Assembly (NCBI GenBank): GCA_009712635.1
Contig: WASS01000020.1
Coordinates: forward strand, 691,208-755,207
Direction: 5' to 3'
Source: Hungatella sp.
GTDB taxonomy: Bacteria > Bacillota > Clostridia > Lachnospirales > Lachnospiraceae
DNA: 64,000 nucleotides
A program made the translations under genes and the position numbers. The notes below the pieces were generated by a model. The model saw only the letters and a list, made by a program, of their open reading frames with translations, had not been told where the DNA came from and ran no database searches. Below, one piece after another: positions 26,241-36,325 of this stretch. How positions within the stretch are numbered: the first letter of the stretch is position 1; the number at the start of each line of letters is the position of its first letter.

Positions 26241-26272
26241 TAAAAATCGGGTGTGCCTTACCGACACACCCG
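26241..26272 (-). terminator. mglB terminator/attenuator
   Basis: CGGGTGTG (26248-26255) and CACACCCG (26265-26272) form a perfect 8-bp stem with a 9-nt loop; on the minus strand it is followed by ATTTTTA. It would stop most transcripts after mglB and so give more binding protein than MglA and MglC. Confidence 0.85.
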
Positions 26273-26291
26273 CAATTTCGGCTGCTGGATA

Positions 26292-27419
26292 TTATTTTTT
26301 TAATTTGTCAAGAGTATCCTGAGCATTTGCCTTGGTAACCTTGATATAGTCTACCATGTTAACGTTGTCAACAGAATCACCCTTTAAGAACTTAACAGCC
26401 ATATCGCTTGCTGTCTGAGCCTGAGAGAAATGATCGTTAAATACGGTACCGGTCTGTTTGTCATCAATAACGTTCTGAACAGCTTCTGTTAACGCATCAA
26501 CACCTACTAAATAGATATCTTTGTTTACAGTACGTCCTGCTGCTTCGATTGCCTGAAGTGCACCAAGTGCCATAGCATCGTTGTTGCAGAAGATAACTTC
26601 GATCTGATCGCCATACTGTGTCAGAGCATCCTGAGCAATCTGCTGTGCTTTCGCCTGATCCCAGTCACCACGCTGTTTTAAGAGCTCTTTTACTTTTACG
26701 CCCTTGTCAGTCAGTGCTTTTACAGAGAATTCGGTTCTGTACTGAGCATCTACGTTCTCCGGGTCACCCTGGATCATGATGTAGTTAACTACGCCGTCGC
26801 CGTTGATATCGCCCTTGTTGGAAGTTTCAAGAATTTCTTCACCCTGATAGGTTCCGGACTGTCTTGCATCGCATCCTACATAAGTTGCATTGATTTTTTC
26901 ATCTTTCCATCTCTGCTCTTCTTCTGGATCTGGCTCACGGTTAATGTAAACAACAGGGATTCCTGCTTCTTTACACATATTTGTGATTTCTGGAGCGGAA
27001 GAAGCCTGAACAAGATTTAAAATAAGTACATCATATTTCTGGGTAATGAAGTTCTGGATCTGGTTGGTCTGTTCTGCCTGATCGCCCTTACCATCCTGGA
27101 TTACCACATTATCTTTCTTAAAGCCCAGGTCCTCAGTTAAATAACGCTGAAGTTCTGTACGATAAAGTGTCATGAAGTTATCATCGAATTTGTAAATGGA
27201 AATACCAACTTTCTTATCAGCTAAATCCCCGCCTACTGCATTCTTAACGGCTTCTGCAGTAGTTTCTGCTGATTTGGTCTCTTCCTTCTTTGTTTCTGCT
27301 GCAGTGGTCGCTGCCTCAGATGCTGCTGTTGTGGCCTTTGAGCTGGAACCGCAGCCTGCCATGGAAAATACCATTGCAGAAGCGAGACCTACTGCTACTA
27401 CTTTTTTGAGTAATCTCAT
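26292..27419 (-). CDS. mglB: Galactose/glucose-binding lipoprotein
   Basis: A 375-residue binding protein with lipoprotein signal and lipobox SMAGC (Cys23), followed by an Ala/Thr/Glu-rich linker (about residues 24-65). The mature type 1 fold begins KKVGISIYKFDDNFMTL and contains a calcium loop (DINGDGVVN) like that of E. coli MglB. The C-terminal motif VVGVDAL-type hinge region is intact (YLVGVDALTEA). It is separated from mglA by a terminator and a tandem repeat, and is preceded by its own promoter. Ligand (galactose, glucose or another hexose) is inferred. Confidence 0.93.
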   Translation of the reverse strand: MRLLKKVVAVGLASAMVFSMAGCGSSSKATTAASEAATTAAETKKEETKSAETTAEAVKNAVGGDLADKKVGISIYKFDDNFMTLYRTELQRYLTEDLGFKKDNVVIQDGKGDQAEQTNQIQNFITQKYDVLILNLVQASSAPEITNMCKEAGIPVVYINREPDPEEEQRWKDEKINATYVGCDARQSGTYQGEEILETSNKGDINGDGVVNYIMIQGDPENVDAQYRTEFSVKALTDKGVKVKELLKQRGDWDQAKAQQIAQDALTQYGDQIEVIFCNNDAMALGALQAIEAAGRTVNKDIYLVGVDALTEAVQNVIDDKQTGTVFNDHFSQAQTASDMAVKFLKGDSVDNVNMVDYIKVTKANAQDTLDKLKK

Positions 27420-27484
27420 GATAAATCCTCCCTTATCATTATATAATTGTGTTCGATTGGTACTTTTACCTCATCGACATGCAC

Positions 27485-27513
27485 ATTATATCTTTATTTT
27501 GTGCACTATTCCA
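27485..27513 (-). promoter_or_regulatory. Promoter of mglB with weak -35
   Basis: On the minus strand TATAAT (27490-27485) is preceded at 17 bp by TGGAAT (27513-27508), a poor -35 box, as expected for an activator-dependent promoter. Direct repeats GTGCAC (27501-27506) and GTGCAT (27479-27484) flank the -10, 22 bp apart. The remaining part of 27420-27613 is very AT-rich and shows no gene. Confidence 0.55.
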
Positions 27514-27613
27514 TATAATTTTCTTGGTATATGTATCGAATTTTTTAGATTTTTCATGATTCACTCAATTTTTATATAATTTTTTATTGATAAATACCAG
27601 TTTTCCTGTTTTC

Positions 27614-28636
27614 CTATTTGGCAGTCAGGGTATTTTGTCTGCATTCATAATATTTATCACGGCTTAAATTCACTGTTTCCTGTACATTTTTACCAAGAGC
27701 CTCCGCTGCCGCAATTTTAAAAATCACTCCGGCATATTCATCGCTGTCACATTGTACGGTACCAAACAGTTTTCCTTCCCGGACACCTTCAATTCCCTGA
27801 GGAGTTCCGTCAATACCAACTACCTTGACTGGCCTGGAACTTCCCTTGCGTTCAATGGCGTCCGCTGCTCCCAGTGCCATATCATCGTTATTGCAGATCA
27901 CTACCTCAATTTCATCCGGATACTGGGTCAGCCACTGCTCCATCCAGGCAGAAGCCTGGCTTCTGTCCCAGTTTGCTATGGCGCCCGTAATCTTTTCCAG
28001 AGGTACCCCTCCATCCTTTAGTGTCTGGATCGACCATTCGGTTCTGATCAGAGAATCCTGATGGCTGCTCTCTCCCTCCAAAAGGACATAGCTCACCTTA
28101 CCATCTCCGTTTATATCCAGAGAAGTTGGGTCAGACTTATAAGCTTCTACCAGCATATTTCCCTGGAGCGTAGCGGACTCTTTTGCATTTTCCCCTACAT
28201 AGTATAGCTTTTCCCAGCGCCGCATATCCTCTTCCACCGGCTCCCGGTTAAAAAATACTACCGGCGTATCTGCATCCATTGCTTTTCCGATAATATTTGA
28301 TGCAGCGGACCGGTCTACCATATTGACACAGATTGCATCATATCCCAAAGAAATAAAACGGTCTACCTGGCTGTTCTGGGTATTCTGGTTTCCCTTTGCA
28401 TCCACAATTTCCATAACAACCTTTATCCCGGTGTTCTTTTCATATTCCTTGGCCTGATCTTCCAATTTTCCCCTTATGGTATTAATAAATGAATCATCTC
28501 CCCGGTATAAAGTCACCCCAATCCGAACTGCTTTGTTCCCTTCTTTTTTCCCGGTTTTATAGTTCTGATAAAAAAAGCCCAGTACAACAACAAACATAAG
28601 AATAACCGCTGCCAGCACTCCATATTTTTTTTTCAT
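27614..28636 (-). CDS. Membrane-anchored MglB-like sugar-binding protein
   Basis: A 340-residue protein with a basic N-terminus, one membrane segment (about residues 6-23) without a lipobox cysteine, and a type 1 periplasmic-binding domain. It resembles MglB (VRIGVTLYRGDDSFINTI; calcium loop DINGDGKVS; hinge VVGIDGTPQG). An uncleaved anchor instead of a lipid tail is the feature of binding proteins that signal to kinases, as in the XylFII-LytS pair. It lies 14 bp after a second anchored binding protein and downstream of yesM and yesN. Confidence 0.85.
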   Translation of the reverse strand: MKKKYGVLAAVILMFVVVLGFFYQNYKTGKKEGNKAVRIGVTLYRGDDSFINTIRGKLEDQAKEYEKNTGIKVVMEIVDAKGNQNTQNSQVDRFISLGYDAICVNMVDRSAASNIIGKAMDADTPVVFFNREPVEEDMRRWEKLYYVGENAKESATLQGNMLVEAYKSDPTSLDINGDGKVSYVLLEGESSHQDSLIRTEWSIQTLKDGGVPLEKITGAIANWDRSQASAWMEQWLTQYPDEIEVVICNNDDMALGAADAIERKGSSRPVKVVGIDGTPQGIEGVREGKLFGTVQCDSDEYAGVIFKIAAAEALGKNVQETVNLSRDKYYECRQNTLTAK

Positions 28637-28650
28637 TTCTATTCCCCCAT

Positions 28651-29622
28651 TTAGTCAATCGGATATAAGATTTTTTCAAATTTGCTCTCTCTTAAATCTT
28701 CTCTTCGGATATAATAAGAATCCAGTACAATCTGCTCCTTTTGAAATCCTCTGTGGACTGACTCAACCGCTTTTTCAATGCTCCTGTACCCCGCATCAAA
28801 CTGATCACTTACCACCAGTCCTTTTATCACCCCGTTGTCCAGATCAGTCAACAGCCTGGTGGTACTTCCTACCCCGTAAAGACCATCCACATAACTGCCA
28901 TAAACCGGACTTCCTGCAATAATTTCTGCCGTTTCATCCAGACTTTTCGTATCTATCGCTGCTATAATCACTTTTTCGCTCCCTGGATAGACCAGTCCTT
29001 CTATGGCTTTGCGAAAGGTCTCTTCCATGGTCTTTTTATAAATTTCAACAGTAAAACCGGCATTTTTCAGTTCACTTTCTGCACCTGCATAGATATCCCG
29101 GTTGTATCCATAGTCTAACCCTTCCATAAAGATCCATACCGGTTTACCAGGAGAATTCTCTCTTGCAATAGCCTGTCCCAGCTTACGCCCTTCCTCTTCA
29201 TAATCTGGAGCAATCCCGCTTTTTACCTTCTCGTTGGGAATTAAGTTTCCAACAATGACAGCAGGACTGTTCAAAACCATATCATCCATTTTTTTGGCGC
29301 ATTCTTCCGGCTTTACCGGAACTAATACAAACGCTAACGCTCCGTCATTAATTTCCCGTTTTACCAGTTCCAGCTGCTGATCCTGATCTCCCTTTTCATA
29401 AAGGGTAATGAAGCTGACGTCAACATTATATTCTTCCGCCGCCTTATCCGCACCTTTTCTGAAATTAGCAAAATAATCATCAGAGGTATCGCTGATAATA
29501 ATGGAAATCGGATAAATAACCGTCTTTTTTTCCTTAATGATCAAATCCGTGGAGGACAAAAGAAACAGGATTACAAGTACTACCGGCAAAATAACCCATA
29601 AAATTTTTTCCTGTTTTGTCAT
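28651..29622 (-). CDS. Membrane-anchored type 1 periplasmic-binding protein
   Basis: A 323-residue protein with an N-terminal membrane segment (about residues 8-24) and a LacI/ribose-binding-type domain (YPISIIISDTSDDYFANFRKG). It lacks the calcium loop seen in the MglB-like neighbours. Its ATG overlaps the yesM stop codon as ATGA, so the two proteins are made together. I infer that it is the sensory partner of the kinase. The ligand is unknown. Confidence 0.82.
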   Translation of the reverse strand: MTKQEKILWVILPVVLVILFLLSSTDLIIKEKKTVIYPISIIISDTSDDYFANFRKGADKAAEEYNVDVSFITLYEKGDQDQQLELVKREINDGALAFVLVPVKPEECAKKMDDMVLNSPAVIVGNLIPNEKVKSGIAPDYEEEGRKLGQAIARENSPGKPVWIFMEGLDYGYNRDIYAGAESELKNAGFTVEIYKKTMEETFRKAIEGLVYPGSEKVIIAAIDTKSLDETAEIIAGSPVYGSYVDGLYGVGSTTRLLTDLDNGVIKGLVVSDQFDAGYRSIEKAVESVHRGFQKEQIVLDSYYIRREDLRESKFEKILYPID

Positions 29623-31391
29623 GATCGCTTCTCCTTTTCTAAAACGGAATCATAAGGAACAGCAGGGAGGAGAATGGTAATGGTGGTTCCCTCATCAGGT
29701 TCGGAATCAATGGTTAACCCGTAATTTTCCCCGAAATAAAGCTTGATTCTTTCATTTACATTCTTCACTCCAATACCGGAACCCTTTTTAGAGGTGACAT
29801 GAACCTCATGGGCAAAGAGGCTTTTCACCTGTTCCTCTGTCATACCCAGACCATTATCAGAAACCTGGATAATCAGATTATCTTCCTTTCGCATCACCGA
29901 TAATTTTATCTCCCCCTCCCCGTCCATGAATTCCATGCCGTGATAGATGGCGTTCTCCACCAGCGGCTGCAGAATCAATTTTAAACTGGTTAATTCCATA
30001 CATTCTTCCTCTGCCTGAATTTCATAGGAAAATTTATTTTTAAAACGCATATGCTGGATCATTAAATAGCTTCTTACATGTTCCAGTTCATCCCGGACTG
30101 TAATAATGCTTTTTCCTTTGCTTAAGCTGATCCGGAAAAACCGGGCAAGTGCAGTAACTGCCTTAACTGCTTCGTTCTTTTGTTCATTTTCAATCATCCA
30201 GACGATGATGTCCAGAGTATTGTATAAAAAATGGGGATTAATTTGTGATTGCAGGGTATCAAATTCCTGTTTCCGTTTGGCCTCGTGTTCCGTTACGATA
30301 TCATCCATCAGGACGCGGATCTGAATTGCCATATTTTTAATGGAATTACCCAAATGCTGAATTTCATAAGAGCCTCCGATGGAAACTGCAGTTTCCAAAT
30401 CCCCTTCTTCCAGGATTCCTACGGATTTTTCCAACTCCTTGATAGGATTTGTTATACGAGATGAGATATAGGAGTTGATCAGTACAAGTATAAATAAGAT
30501 AAGAGTAATCATGAATACAATAAAAAGCCTGGTTTTGATGGTATTTAAGGAAACCACACTATTAGGCGTAACACCAACGATTTTCCAGCCTGTATAGCCC
30601 ACTGACTTAACCGTAATGATTCGGTTATCCCCTTCAAAAACTTCACGGTGAATTCCATCCTTATATCCGGATGCCGCTTTATTGTTTTCCTTCAGCCGTC
30701 CTGAGTCAATTAACTGAATTCTTGGGTGATACAGAATCTCTCCGTCACTTCCGATCAGATAGACATAACCGCCTTTACCTGTGGTAACTCCTTCAAATAG
30801 ATGCTCCAGACTGGAATAGCTTAAATCCACCAGCAGAACGCCCTGGGTGGTAGACGTTCCTTCCGTCAACTCCACCGCTCTGGACAGGGAGAACACCCAT
30901 CGGTACTGGTTTTCATTGTTTTCAAATATATACTGGACGTGGGGATCGGAAAAATGCTGATTTTCCGTTTTTTCAAGAGCATTGGAAAACCATTTCTCCC
31001 CTGTTATATTAAGATTTTTTTTCAGTCTTGCTGCAGGAACAGACTCCACCATTGCTCCGTCCTGGGTGAAAAGGGCAATGTTATCCACATTGTCCTTATT
31101 GTTGTCATACAGAAGAGTGATCTCATTATTAATGGACTGGGAAGAAAGGTCTGCATTCTTCACAGCTCCATAATAAAGAGAATCAGATAGTTTCATAACG
31201 GTTCGTAAGTAGGATTCCACAGACCGTGCCACCTGATTAATCAGGCTCTGATTTTCCTCCTGTACCACCTCTGCAACCTGAGAGGAAAGACGCTGGTATA
31301 AGGAGAGGGAAATAAGCAGACCTGCGGCAAGCGCCGTTATGGTAAAATATACGAAAATGGTATAACGAATGCTGTTATTCTTCTTTTCCAT
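29619..31391 (-). CDS. Sensor histidine kinase, YesM/LytS family
   Basis: A 590-residue membrane kinase. It has an N-terminal membrane segment (about residues 10-30), an extracellular Cache-like sensor (about 31-285), a second membrane segment (about 288-308), a HAMP linker, the His_kinase domain with HFLYNTLDIIVWM (phospho-acceptor His) and a HATPase domain (VENAIYHGMEF, DNGLGM, GSGIGVKNV). It phosphorylates the neighbouring YesN-type regulator; the start codon overlaps the regulator stop as TAATG. The two anchored binding proteins downstream probably give it sugar specificity. Confidence 0.92.
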   Translation of the reverse strand: MEKKNNSIRYTIFVYFTITALAAGLLISLSLYQRLSSQVAEVVQEENQSLINQVARSVESYLRTVMKLSDSLYYGAVKNADLSSQSINNEITLLYDNNKDNVDNIALFTQDGAMVESVPAARLKKNLNITGEKWFSNALEKTENQHFSDPHVQYIFENNENQYRWVFSLSRAVELTEGTSTTQGVLLVDLSYSSLEHLFEGVTTGKGGYVYLIGSDGEILYHPRIQLIDSGRLKENNKAASGYKDGIHREVFEGDNRIITVKSVGYTGWKIVGVTPNSVVSLNTIKTRLFIVFMITLILFILVLINSYISSRITNPIKELEKSVGILEEGDLETAVSIGGSYEIQHLGNSIKNMAIQIRVLMDDIVTEHEAKRKQEFDTLQSQINPHFLYNTLDIIVWMIENEQKNEAVKAVTALARFFRISLSKGKSIITVRDELEHVRSYLMIQHMRFKNKFSYEIQAEEECMELTSLKLILQPLVENAIYHGMEFMDGEGEIKLSVMRKEDNLIIQVSDNGLGMTEEQVKSLFAHEVHVTSKKGSGIGVKNVNERIKLYFGENYGLTIDSEPDEGTTITILLPAVPYDSVLEKEKRS

Positions 31392-33001
31392 TACCTCACT
31401 CCGCGAAATTTAGTAGGTGAAACTCCAAATTTCTTTTTAAACACATAACTGAAATAGTTTTGCTCCGGATACCCCACCTTTGCCGCAATAACATAGGTTT
31501 TATCCTCGGTTTTGTTTAACAGCTCCACTGCCTTGTTTAACCTGAGATCAGTTAAATAGGCGATATAGGCCTGTCCTGTTTCCTTTTTAAACAGTGTGGA
31601 AAAATAAGCCGGGCTCATATGCAGATGGCGGCAGATCATTTCAACGGATAAATCCGGATTCTGATAATGATCCATAATATACTGTCTCGCCTCCTGAATT
31701 ACCTGTCTTGTGGTAAGATCACGTTCCTGATTAATCGCCTGATTGATTTTTTCTGCAGCCTTGTAAAGCCAGGTGCCAAATTCCCCTTTCTGAATCTTGT
31801 CAAAGAATGTCATGGACTCCAGATCCCAGCCCATGACTTCTTCCAGATCAAGATCATACTGCTGTACCATCTGTATCACACTGTTTAATACTCCGAACAT
31901 ATAAACCTGCTGCTGTCTGAAATGTACTTTTGCAGATTCCATTTTCCGAATAATCTGTGTCACAGCAGCTTCAATCTTTCCATCAGGGCCAAACTTGATG
32001 GCAGAAATCAGATCTGCCTCCAAAACACTGTCAAATTCCAGTTTTCCGCTTCCCACTGGTTCCATATCATTGATATAGATGGTACTGCCTTTTCCTGCAA
32101 TGGCTTTATAGCCAAGAGCATCAATCGCCGACTGGTATGCATACGGGATATTGGATAATTCCTCACAGCTGTGACCGATTCCAATGGTAACGGGAACCTC
32201 CAGAATCCTCTTTGTTTCCTTGCAGATATCTCCAAATACATCGATCAGCCCGGTGATGAAATCGTCATCGAGGGCTACCACCACTACCATCTCGGCTTCC
32301 AAAACAGACTGAAACAGCGCAAATCTGCAATATCCTTCCAGCTTTTCCCTGATAATCTGCATAACGGATACAGGGATCAGCTCCTCCTCACTGTGGAGGC
32401 TCAGGGTTTCATTTACCTCACTCCGTTCAACTGAAACGGCTGCTATAATCCATTTCCATGCGCCTGCAATGGGGATATCGTATTCTTTCAGCTTCTGCTC
32501 TGCTATTTCATTGGAAAGATTCTTGTGTACCAGATCATTAAAGAACTGCTCCCGGAATACAGGAAGGCTCTTTCTGTAATTTTCCCTGAGCCTGTTAATA
32601 TTACGTTTTTCTTCAATTTCCCGGTCAAGGTTGCTTTTAATTCTTTTTAAAATAGAGGTAAGCTCCTCCACATTAACAGGCTTTAAAATGTATTCGGTCA
32701 CATTTAGCTTAATTGCTTTCTGGGCATATTCAAAGTCGTCGTATCCGGAAAAAATAACAACTTTCATAGACGGATAACGCAGTCTTATTTTCTCTGCCAG
32801 TGCAAGACCATCCATATAAGGCATCCGGATATCCGTCAGCACCACATCCGGCTCCAGCACCTCTATTTTTTCTATTGCATCTTCCCCGTTTTCTGCGTCA
32901 CCCACCACTTTAAAGCCAGCTGACTGCCATTCAATTTTCTTTATAATGCTTTTGCGGACTTCTTCTTCATCATCCACTAAAATGATACTGTATAGATCCA
33001 T
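31391..33001 (-). CDS. Response regulator with AraC DNA-binding domain, YesN family
   Basis: A 536-residue regulator. The receiver domain holds the acidic pair Asp10/Asp11, phospho-acceptor Asp57 (VVLTDIRMP) and the conserved Lys in ILKPVN. A long middle segment follows, and the last 100 residues are an AraC helix-turn-helix (HLHMSPAYFSTLFKKETG, then VGYPEQNYFSYVFKKKFG). It should activate the sugar operons nearby, with mglBAC as the obvious target. It starts only 30 bp after cbiC, so transcription from the cobalamin operon could continue into it. Confidence 0.92.
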   Translation of the reverse strand: MDLYSIILVDDEEEVRKSIIKKIEWQSAGFKVVGDAENGEDAIEKIEVLEPDVVLTDIRMPYMDGLALAEKIRLRYPSMKVVIFSGYDDFEYAQKAIKLNVTEYILKPVNVEELTSILKRIKSNLDREIEEKRNINRLRENYRKSLPVFREQFFNDLVHKNLSNEIAEQKLKEYDIPIAGAWKWIIAAVSVERSEVNETLSLHSEEELIPVSVMQIIREKLEGYCRFALFQSVLEAEMVVVVALDDDFITGLIDVFGDICKETKRILEVPVTIGIGHSCEELSNIPYAYQSAIDALGYKAIAGKGSTIYINDMEPVGSGKLEFDSVLEADLISAIKFGPDGKIEAAVTQIIRKMESAKVHFRQQQVYMFGVLNSVIQMVQQYDLDLEEVMGWDLESMTFFDKIQKGEFGTWLYKAAEKINQAINQERDLTTRQVIQEARQYIMDHYQNPDLSVEMICRHLHMSPAYFSTLFKKETGQAYIAYLTDLRLNKAVELLNKTEDKTYVIAAKVGYPEQNYFSYVFKKKFGVSPTKFRGVR

Positions 33002-33031
33002 GCCGTTTTACCCCTTTAAGAAACCTTACTG

Positions 33032-33667
33032 TTATGAAATCTGATAAAGCATTGCGTTGACAATCGCTGCTGCTACATTACTGCCGCCTTTTCTTCCCCT
33101 TGCCACAATATAGGGCACATCGGTCAGAGATAAAATCATCTCTTTGGACTGGATTACATTGACAAATCCCACTGGTACACCGATGATTAATCTGGGTTTT
33201 ATGATTCCTTCCTGTATCAGCTCATGAAGATGAACCAGGGCAGTGGGTGCATTGCCAATGGCAAAAATACATTCCTTTGACAATCTTGCCGCTTTATCCA
33301 TGCTGGCATGAGCTCTCGTCGTCTGCCTGTTTTTCGCATCCTCTGCCACATCCTCATCTGACATAAAGCAGTGGACGCTGCTGCCTGCCCGTTCCAGCGC
33401 TTTTTTATTGATTCCCGCTTTTCCCATGTTGGTATCAGTAATTACCGGAATTCCTTCTTTTAATGCTTCTATTCCAAGCTTAACCGCGTGAGGCGAAAAT
33501 ATCAGCTGATCTGCATAATCAAAATCTGCCGTTGTATGAATCACCCGTTTAATTACCAGTTCCTGCTCCGGATCAAGTTTCTTGTCTCCCAGTTCCTGTG
33601 TTATAATTTCAAAGCTTCTCTTTTCTATTTCTTCAGGGCGAACCCGTTCCAGTTCTCTAAATTCCAT
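33032..33667 (-). CDS. cbiC: Precorrin-8X/cobalt-precorrin-8 methylmutase
   Basis: A 211-residue enzyme that moves the C11 methyl group to C12 to give (cobalt-)hydrogenobyrinate. The catalytic His is in [11 protein letters not shown], and the segments IVTDTNM-like ([13 protein letters not shown]) and GNAPTAL are characteristic. The frame opens at a GTG at 33685, but ATG at 33667 has GGAGG five bases upstream, and it overlaps the cbiP end by 11 bp. It is the last gene of the operon that begins with cobS. Confidence 0.93.
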   Translation of the reverse strand: MEFRELERVRPEEIEKRSFEIITQELGDKKLDPEQELVIKRVIHTTADFDYADQLIFSPHAVKLGIEALKEGIPVITDTNMGKAGINKKALERAGSSVHCFMSDEDVAEDAKNRQTTRAHASMDKAARLSKECIFAIGNAPTALVHLHELIQEGIIKPRLIIGVPVGFVNVIQSKEMILSLTDVPYIVARGRKGGSNVAAAIVNAMLYQIS

Positions 33668-35204
33668 TCTTTCCTCCGTTGTCACCGGCTAATCCCATCA
33701 GGCTGTAAATCCGGTCCATATTAAGGCTCTCCCGCAAAAGGTCTGCCAATCTGTCATACTGTTTTTCTTTATAATCCTGGTAGCTGAAAGCCGTGCCCGG
33801 CTGGCTGGGCAGCCCTTTTTTCTTTCTCAGAGCCCCTATTATGGTATCTGCAATCTGCTCACTGTCAAAGAAACCGTGAATATAGGTTCCGTATACGTTC
33901 TTTCTCTGACAGCCGTCCATCTTTGCCAGATGGGAACCGGACTGGCTTTCCATCACATAGGATAAGGGCGGAAGTGCACGTTCTGTCTGACCCATATGGA
34001 TTTCATAGCCTTCTATATTCATTCCTGATAAATCTTCAAAGATCCCTTCCACTGCCGTACAGGAACCAGTCACTCTTGTTCTGGTTTTTTCAGCTCCAAA
34101 TTCTGTCCGTATGGGAAGCAGCCCCATGCCCCGTACAGAGGAAAGACCGGAATCAGACTCCACTGCCAGCGGATCCTTTAACTGTTCACCGAGCATCTGA
34201 AAGCCGCCGCAGATCCCAAACACCGGCACTTCTGATGAACTCAGCTTTAATACTCCAGCCTCCAGGCCATTCTGACGCATCCAGAGAAGATCCTCAATGG
34301 TGTTCTTGCTTCCCGGTAAAATCACAAGATCCGGTTTCCCAAGAGCCGATACAGAATCCACATAGCGAAGAGACACAGACGGTATAATAGAGAATACAGA
34401 AAAGTCTGTAAAGTTAGAGATTCTTGGAAAACGGATGACCGCTATCTCTACCTCTGCCCCCTCTGTTTTTGCAGCTAGAGAAAGATGATTTCCAAGGCTG
34501 TCTTCGTCCTCGATATCCACATCCATGTAAGGAACCACTCCTGCCACGGGAATTTGAAGCCGTTCTGTTATCATATCAAGACCGGGCTCTAATATGGATT
34601 TATCTCCACGGAATTTATTAACTATCAGACCGCCGATTCTGTCTCTCTCTTCCTGCTCCAAAAGCATAACAGTACCATAAAGCTGAGCAAATACTCCGCC
34701 CCGGTCAATATCTCCCACAAGCAGCACCGGCGCATCCGCCATCTTTGCCATACCCATATTGACAATGTCTTCCTGCTTTAAATTGATCTCTGCCGGACTT
34801 CCTGCGCCTTCAATTACAATAATGTCGTATTCCTCTGACAATGTATCAAACGCTTTTTTTATTTCCGGTATCAGATTCTTTTTATAGGCGAAATACTCTT
34901 TTGCAGGCATGTTGCCGATGGATACACCATTGACAATTACCTGGGAACCGGTATCATTGGTGGGTTTCAGCAAAACAGGATTCATGGCTGCTACTGGCTT
35001 AACGCCTGCTGCCTCAGCCTGCACTACCTGCGCCCGCCCCATCTCAAGCCCTTCCTCTGTAATAAAAGAATTAAGTGCCATATTCTGGGACTTAAAAGGA
35101 GCAACCCGGTATCCATCCTGCTTAAAAATCCGGCATAGTCCTGCCGTAATCAGACTTTTGCCTGCATTGGACATGGTCCCCTGAATCATAATTGTCTTTG
35201 CCAT
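33657..35204 (-). CDS. cbiP: Cobyric acid synthase
   Basis: A 515-residue glutamine amidotransferase that amidates four carboxylates of adenosyl-cobyrinate a,c-diamide. The P-loop is in [11 protein letters not shown] (residues 9-19), and the class I glutaminase-like domain carries [12 protein letters not shown] with the nucleophile Cys and the His in YGTYIHGFF. The start has AAAAGGAG upstream. Gene order cobD-cbiP-cbiC with 4-bp gap and 11-bp overlap supports one transcript. CobQ is the synonym in the aerobic pathway. Confidence 0.95.
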   Translation of the reverse strand: MAKTIMIQGTMSNAGKSLITAGLCRIFKQDGYRVAPFKSQNMALNSFITEEGLEMGRAQVVQAEAAGVKPVAAMNPVLLKPTNDTGSQVIVNGVSIGNMPAKEYFAYKKNLIPEIKKAFDTLSEEYDIIVIEGAGSPAEINLKQEDIVNMGMAKMADAPVLLVGDIDRGGVFAQLYGTVMLLEQEERDRIGGLIVNKFRGDKSILEPGLDMITERLQIPVAGVVPYMDVDIEDEDSLGNHLSLAAKTEGAEVEIAVIRFPRISNFTDFSVFSIIPSVSLRYVDSVSALGKPDLVILPGSKNTIEDLLWMRQNGLEAGVLKLSSSEVPVFGICGGFQMLGEQLKDPLAVESDSGLSSVRGMGLLPIRTEFGAEKTRTRVTGSCTAVEGIFEDLSGMNIEGYEIHMGQTERALPPLSYVMESQSGSHLAKMDGCQRKNVYGTYIHGFFDSEQIADTIIGALRKKKGLPSQPGTAFSYQDYKEKQYDRLADLLRESLNMDRIYSLMGLAGDNGGKNGI

Positions 35205-35208
35205 GTTC

Positions 35209-36297
35209 TCATTCTCCTTTTGTCAGTATGGATTTTAATACCGCAAGAAATGCATCATTTTCCATTTTCTGCTTAACACAGATCCGGTAATAAGTATGAT
35301 CAAGCCCTCTGTAATTGGAACAGGACCTTATGAGTACCTGCCGGTCAAGCAATTCATTGTATAAAAGCTTTTCCACATTACAGGCGTTCTTTCTTGTGTC
35401 TTTAAAAAACAAATAGTTTGCCATGGAATCGTATACCAGAAAGCCTAAGTCTTTTAAGTTTTTCTTTAAATATTCTCGTTCTCTGGAAATCAGCTGCCTT
35501 GTTTCTTTTACATATTCCGTTTCACCAAGAGCTGCTTCACCGGCTGCCTGAGCAAGAGCAGACACGCTCCAGGGCTGGCGGATCCGGTTCATGAGTTCTA
35601 TTGTTTTCTCGCCTGTGGTTATCCCATATCCGAGGCGGACTCCTGCCATGGCATAAATTTTTGTAAATGCTTTTAAAACAAATACGTGGTCATAGCTGCC
35701 TTTTGAAATCAGCTCCAGTACGGAATAAGATTCCGGATTATCTAGGAATTCATTAAAGCATTCATCTATTACACAATAGATTCTTTTTTCTGAGCAGACA
35801 TCCAGGAGTTCTTTCATCTCATCTTTGGAAAGGGCAAACCCGGTGGGGTTGTTGGGATTACACAGGAATAACATTTCTATTTCCTGATTGTTTTCTTTCA
35901 GCCATTTGGTTATTTCTTTTACAGATAAGCGAAATCCATCACTCTCTTTTAAATCATACCATATAATTTCTGCGGAAACCGTCTCTAAAGCCTGCTCATA
36001 TTCCAGAAAGGAAGGGGCGATTAACAGAGCCCTTCTGGGTTTTATAACCTGTACAATCTGAAAAATTAAATCTGCCGCCCCATTTCCACAGATAAGCTGC
36101 TTTTTGGAAAAACCATGGAAAGTTCCAAGTTCCGTGATCAATTTGCTGCAGCGGCTGTCGGGATAGCAGGAACAGTTTTCAACCGCCTGTAATAATGCCT
36201 TTTTAACACCTTTCGCAAGCCCAAGGGGATTGATATTCGCTGAATAATCCATGGTAACCTGATTGGTGTAAATGTCTCCTCCATGCTGATATTCCAT
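35209..36297 (-). CDS. cobD: L-threonine-O-3-phosphate decarboxylase
   Basis: A 362-residue PLP enzyme of the histidinol-phosphate aminotransferase-like fold that makes (R)-1-amino-2-propanol phosphate, the linker of the nucleotide loop. The start ([19 protein letters not shown]) is typical of CobD. The PLP lysine is Lys213 ([11 protein letters not shown]), with NPNNPTG near residue 148 and the arginine in VRLGYG. It sits between cbiB and cbiP, consistent with its substrate passing to CbiB. Confidence 0.92.
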   Translation of the reverse strand: MEYQHGGDIYTNQVTMDYSANINPLGLAKGVKKALLQAVENCSCYPDSRCSKLITELGTFHGFSKKQLICGNGAADLIFQIVQVIKPRRALLIAPSFLEYEQALETVSAEIIWYDLKESDGFRLSVKEITKWLKENNQEIEMLFLCNPNNPTGFALSKDEMKELLDVCSEKRIYCVIDECFNEFLDNPESYSVLELISKGSYDHVFVLKAFTKIYAMAGVRLGYGITTGEKTIELMNRIRQPWSVSALAQAAGEAALGETEYVKETRQLISREREYLKKNLKDLGFLVYDSMANYLFFKDTRKNACNVEKLLYNELLDRQVLIRSCSNYRGLDHTYYRICVKQKMENDAFLAVLKSILTKGE

Positions 36298-36325
36298 ATT
36301 TATTTCTCCCAGTTATGTGTATCTT

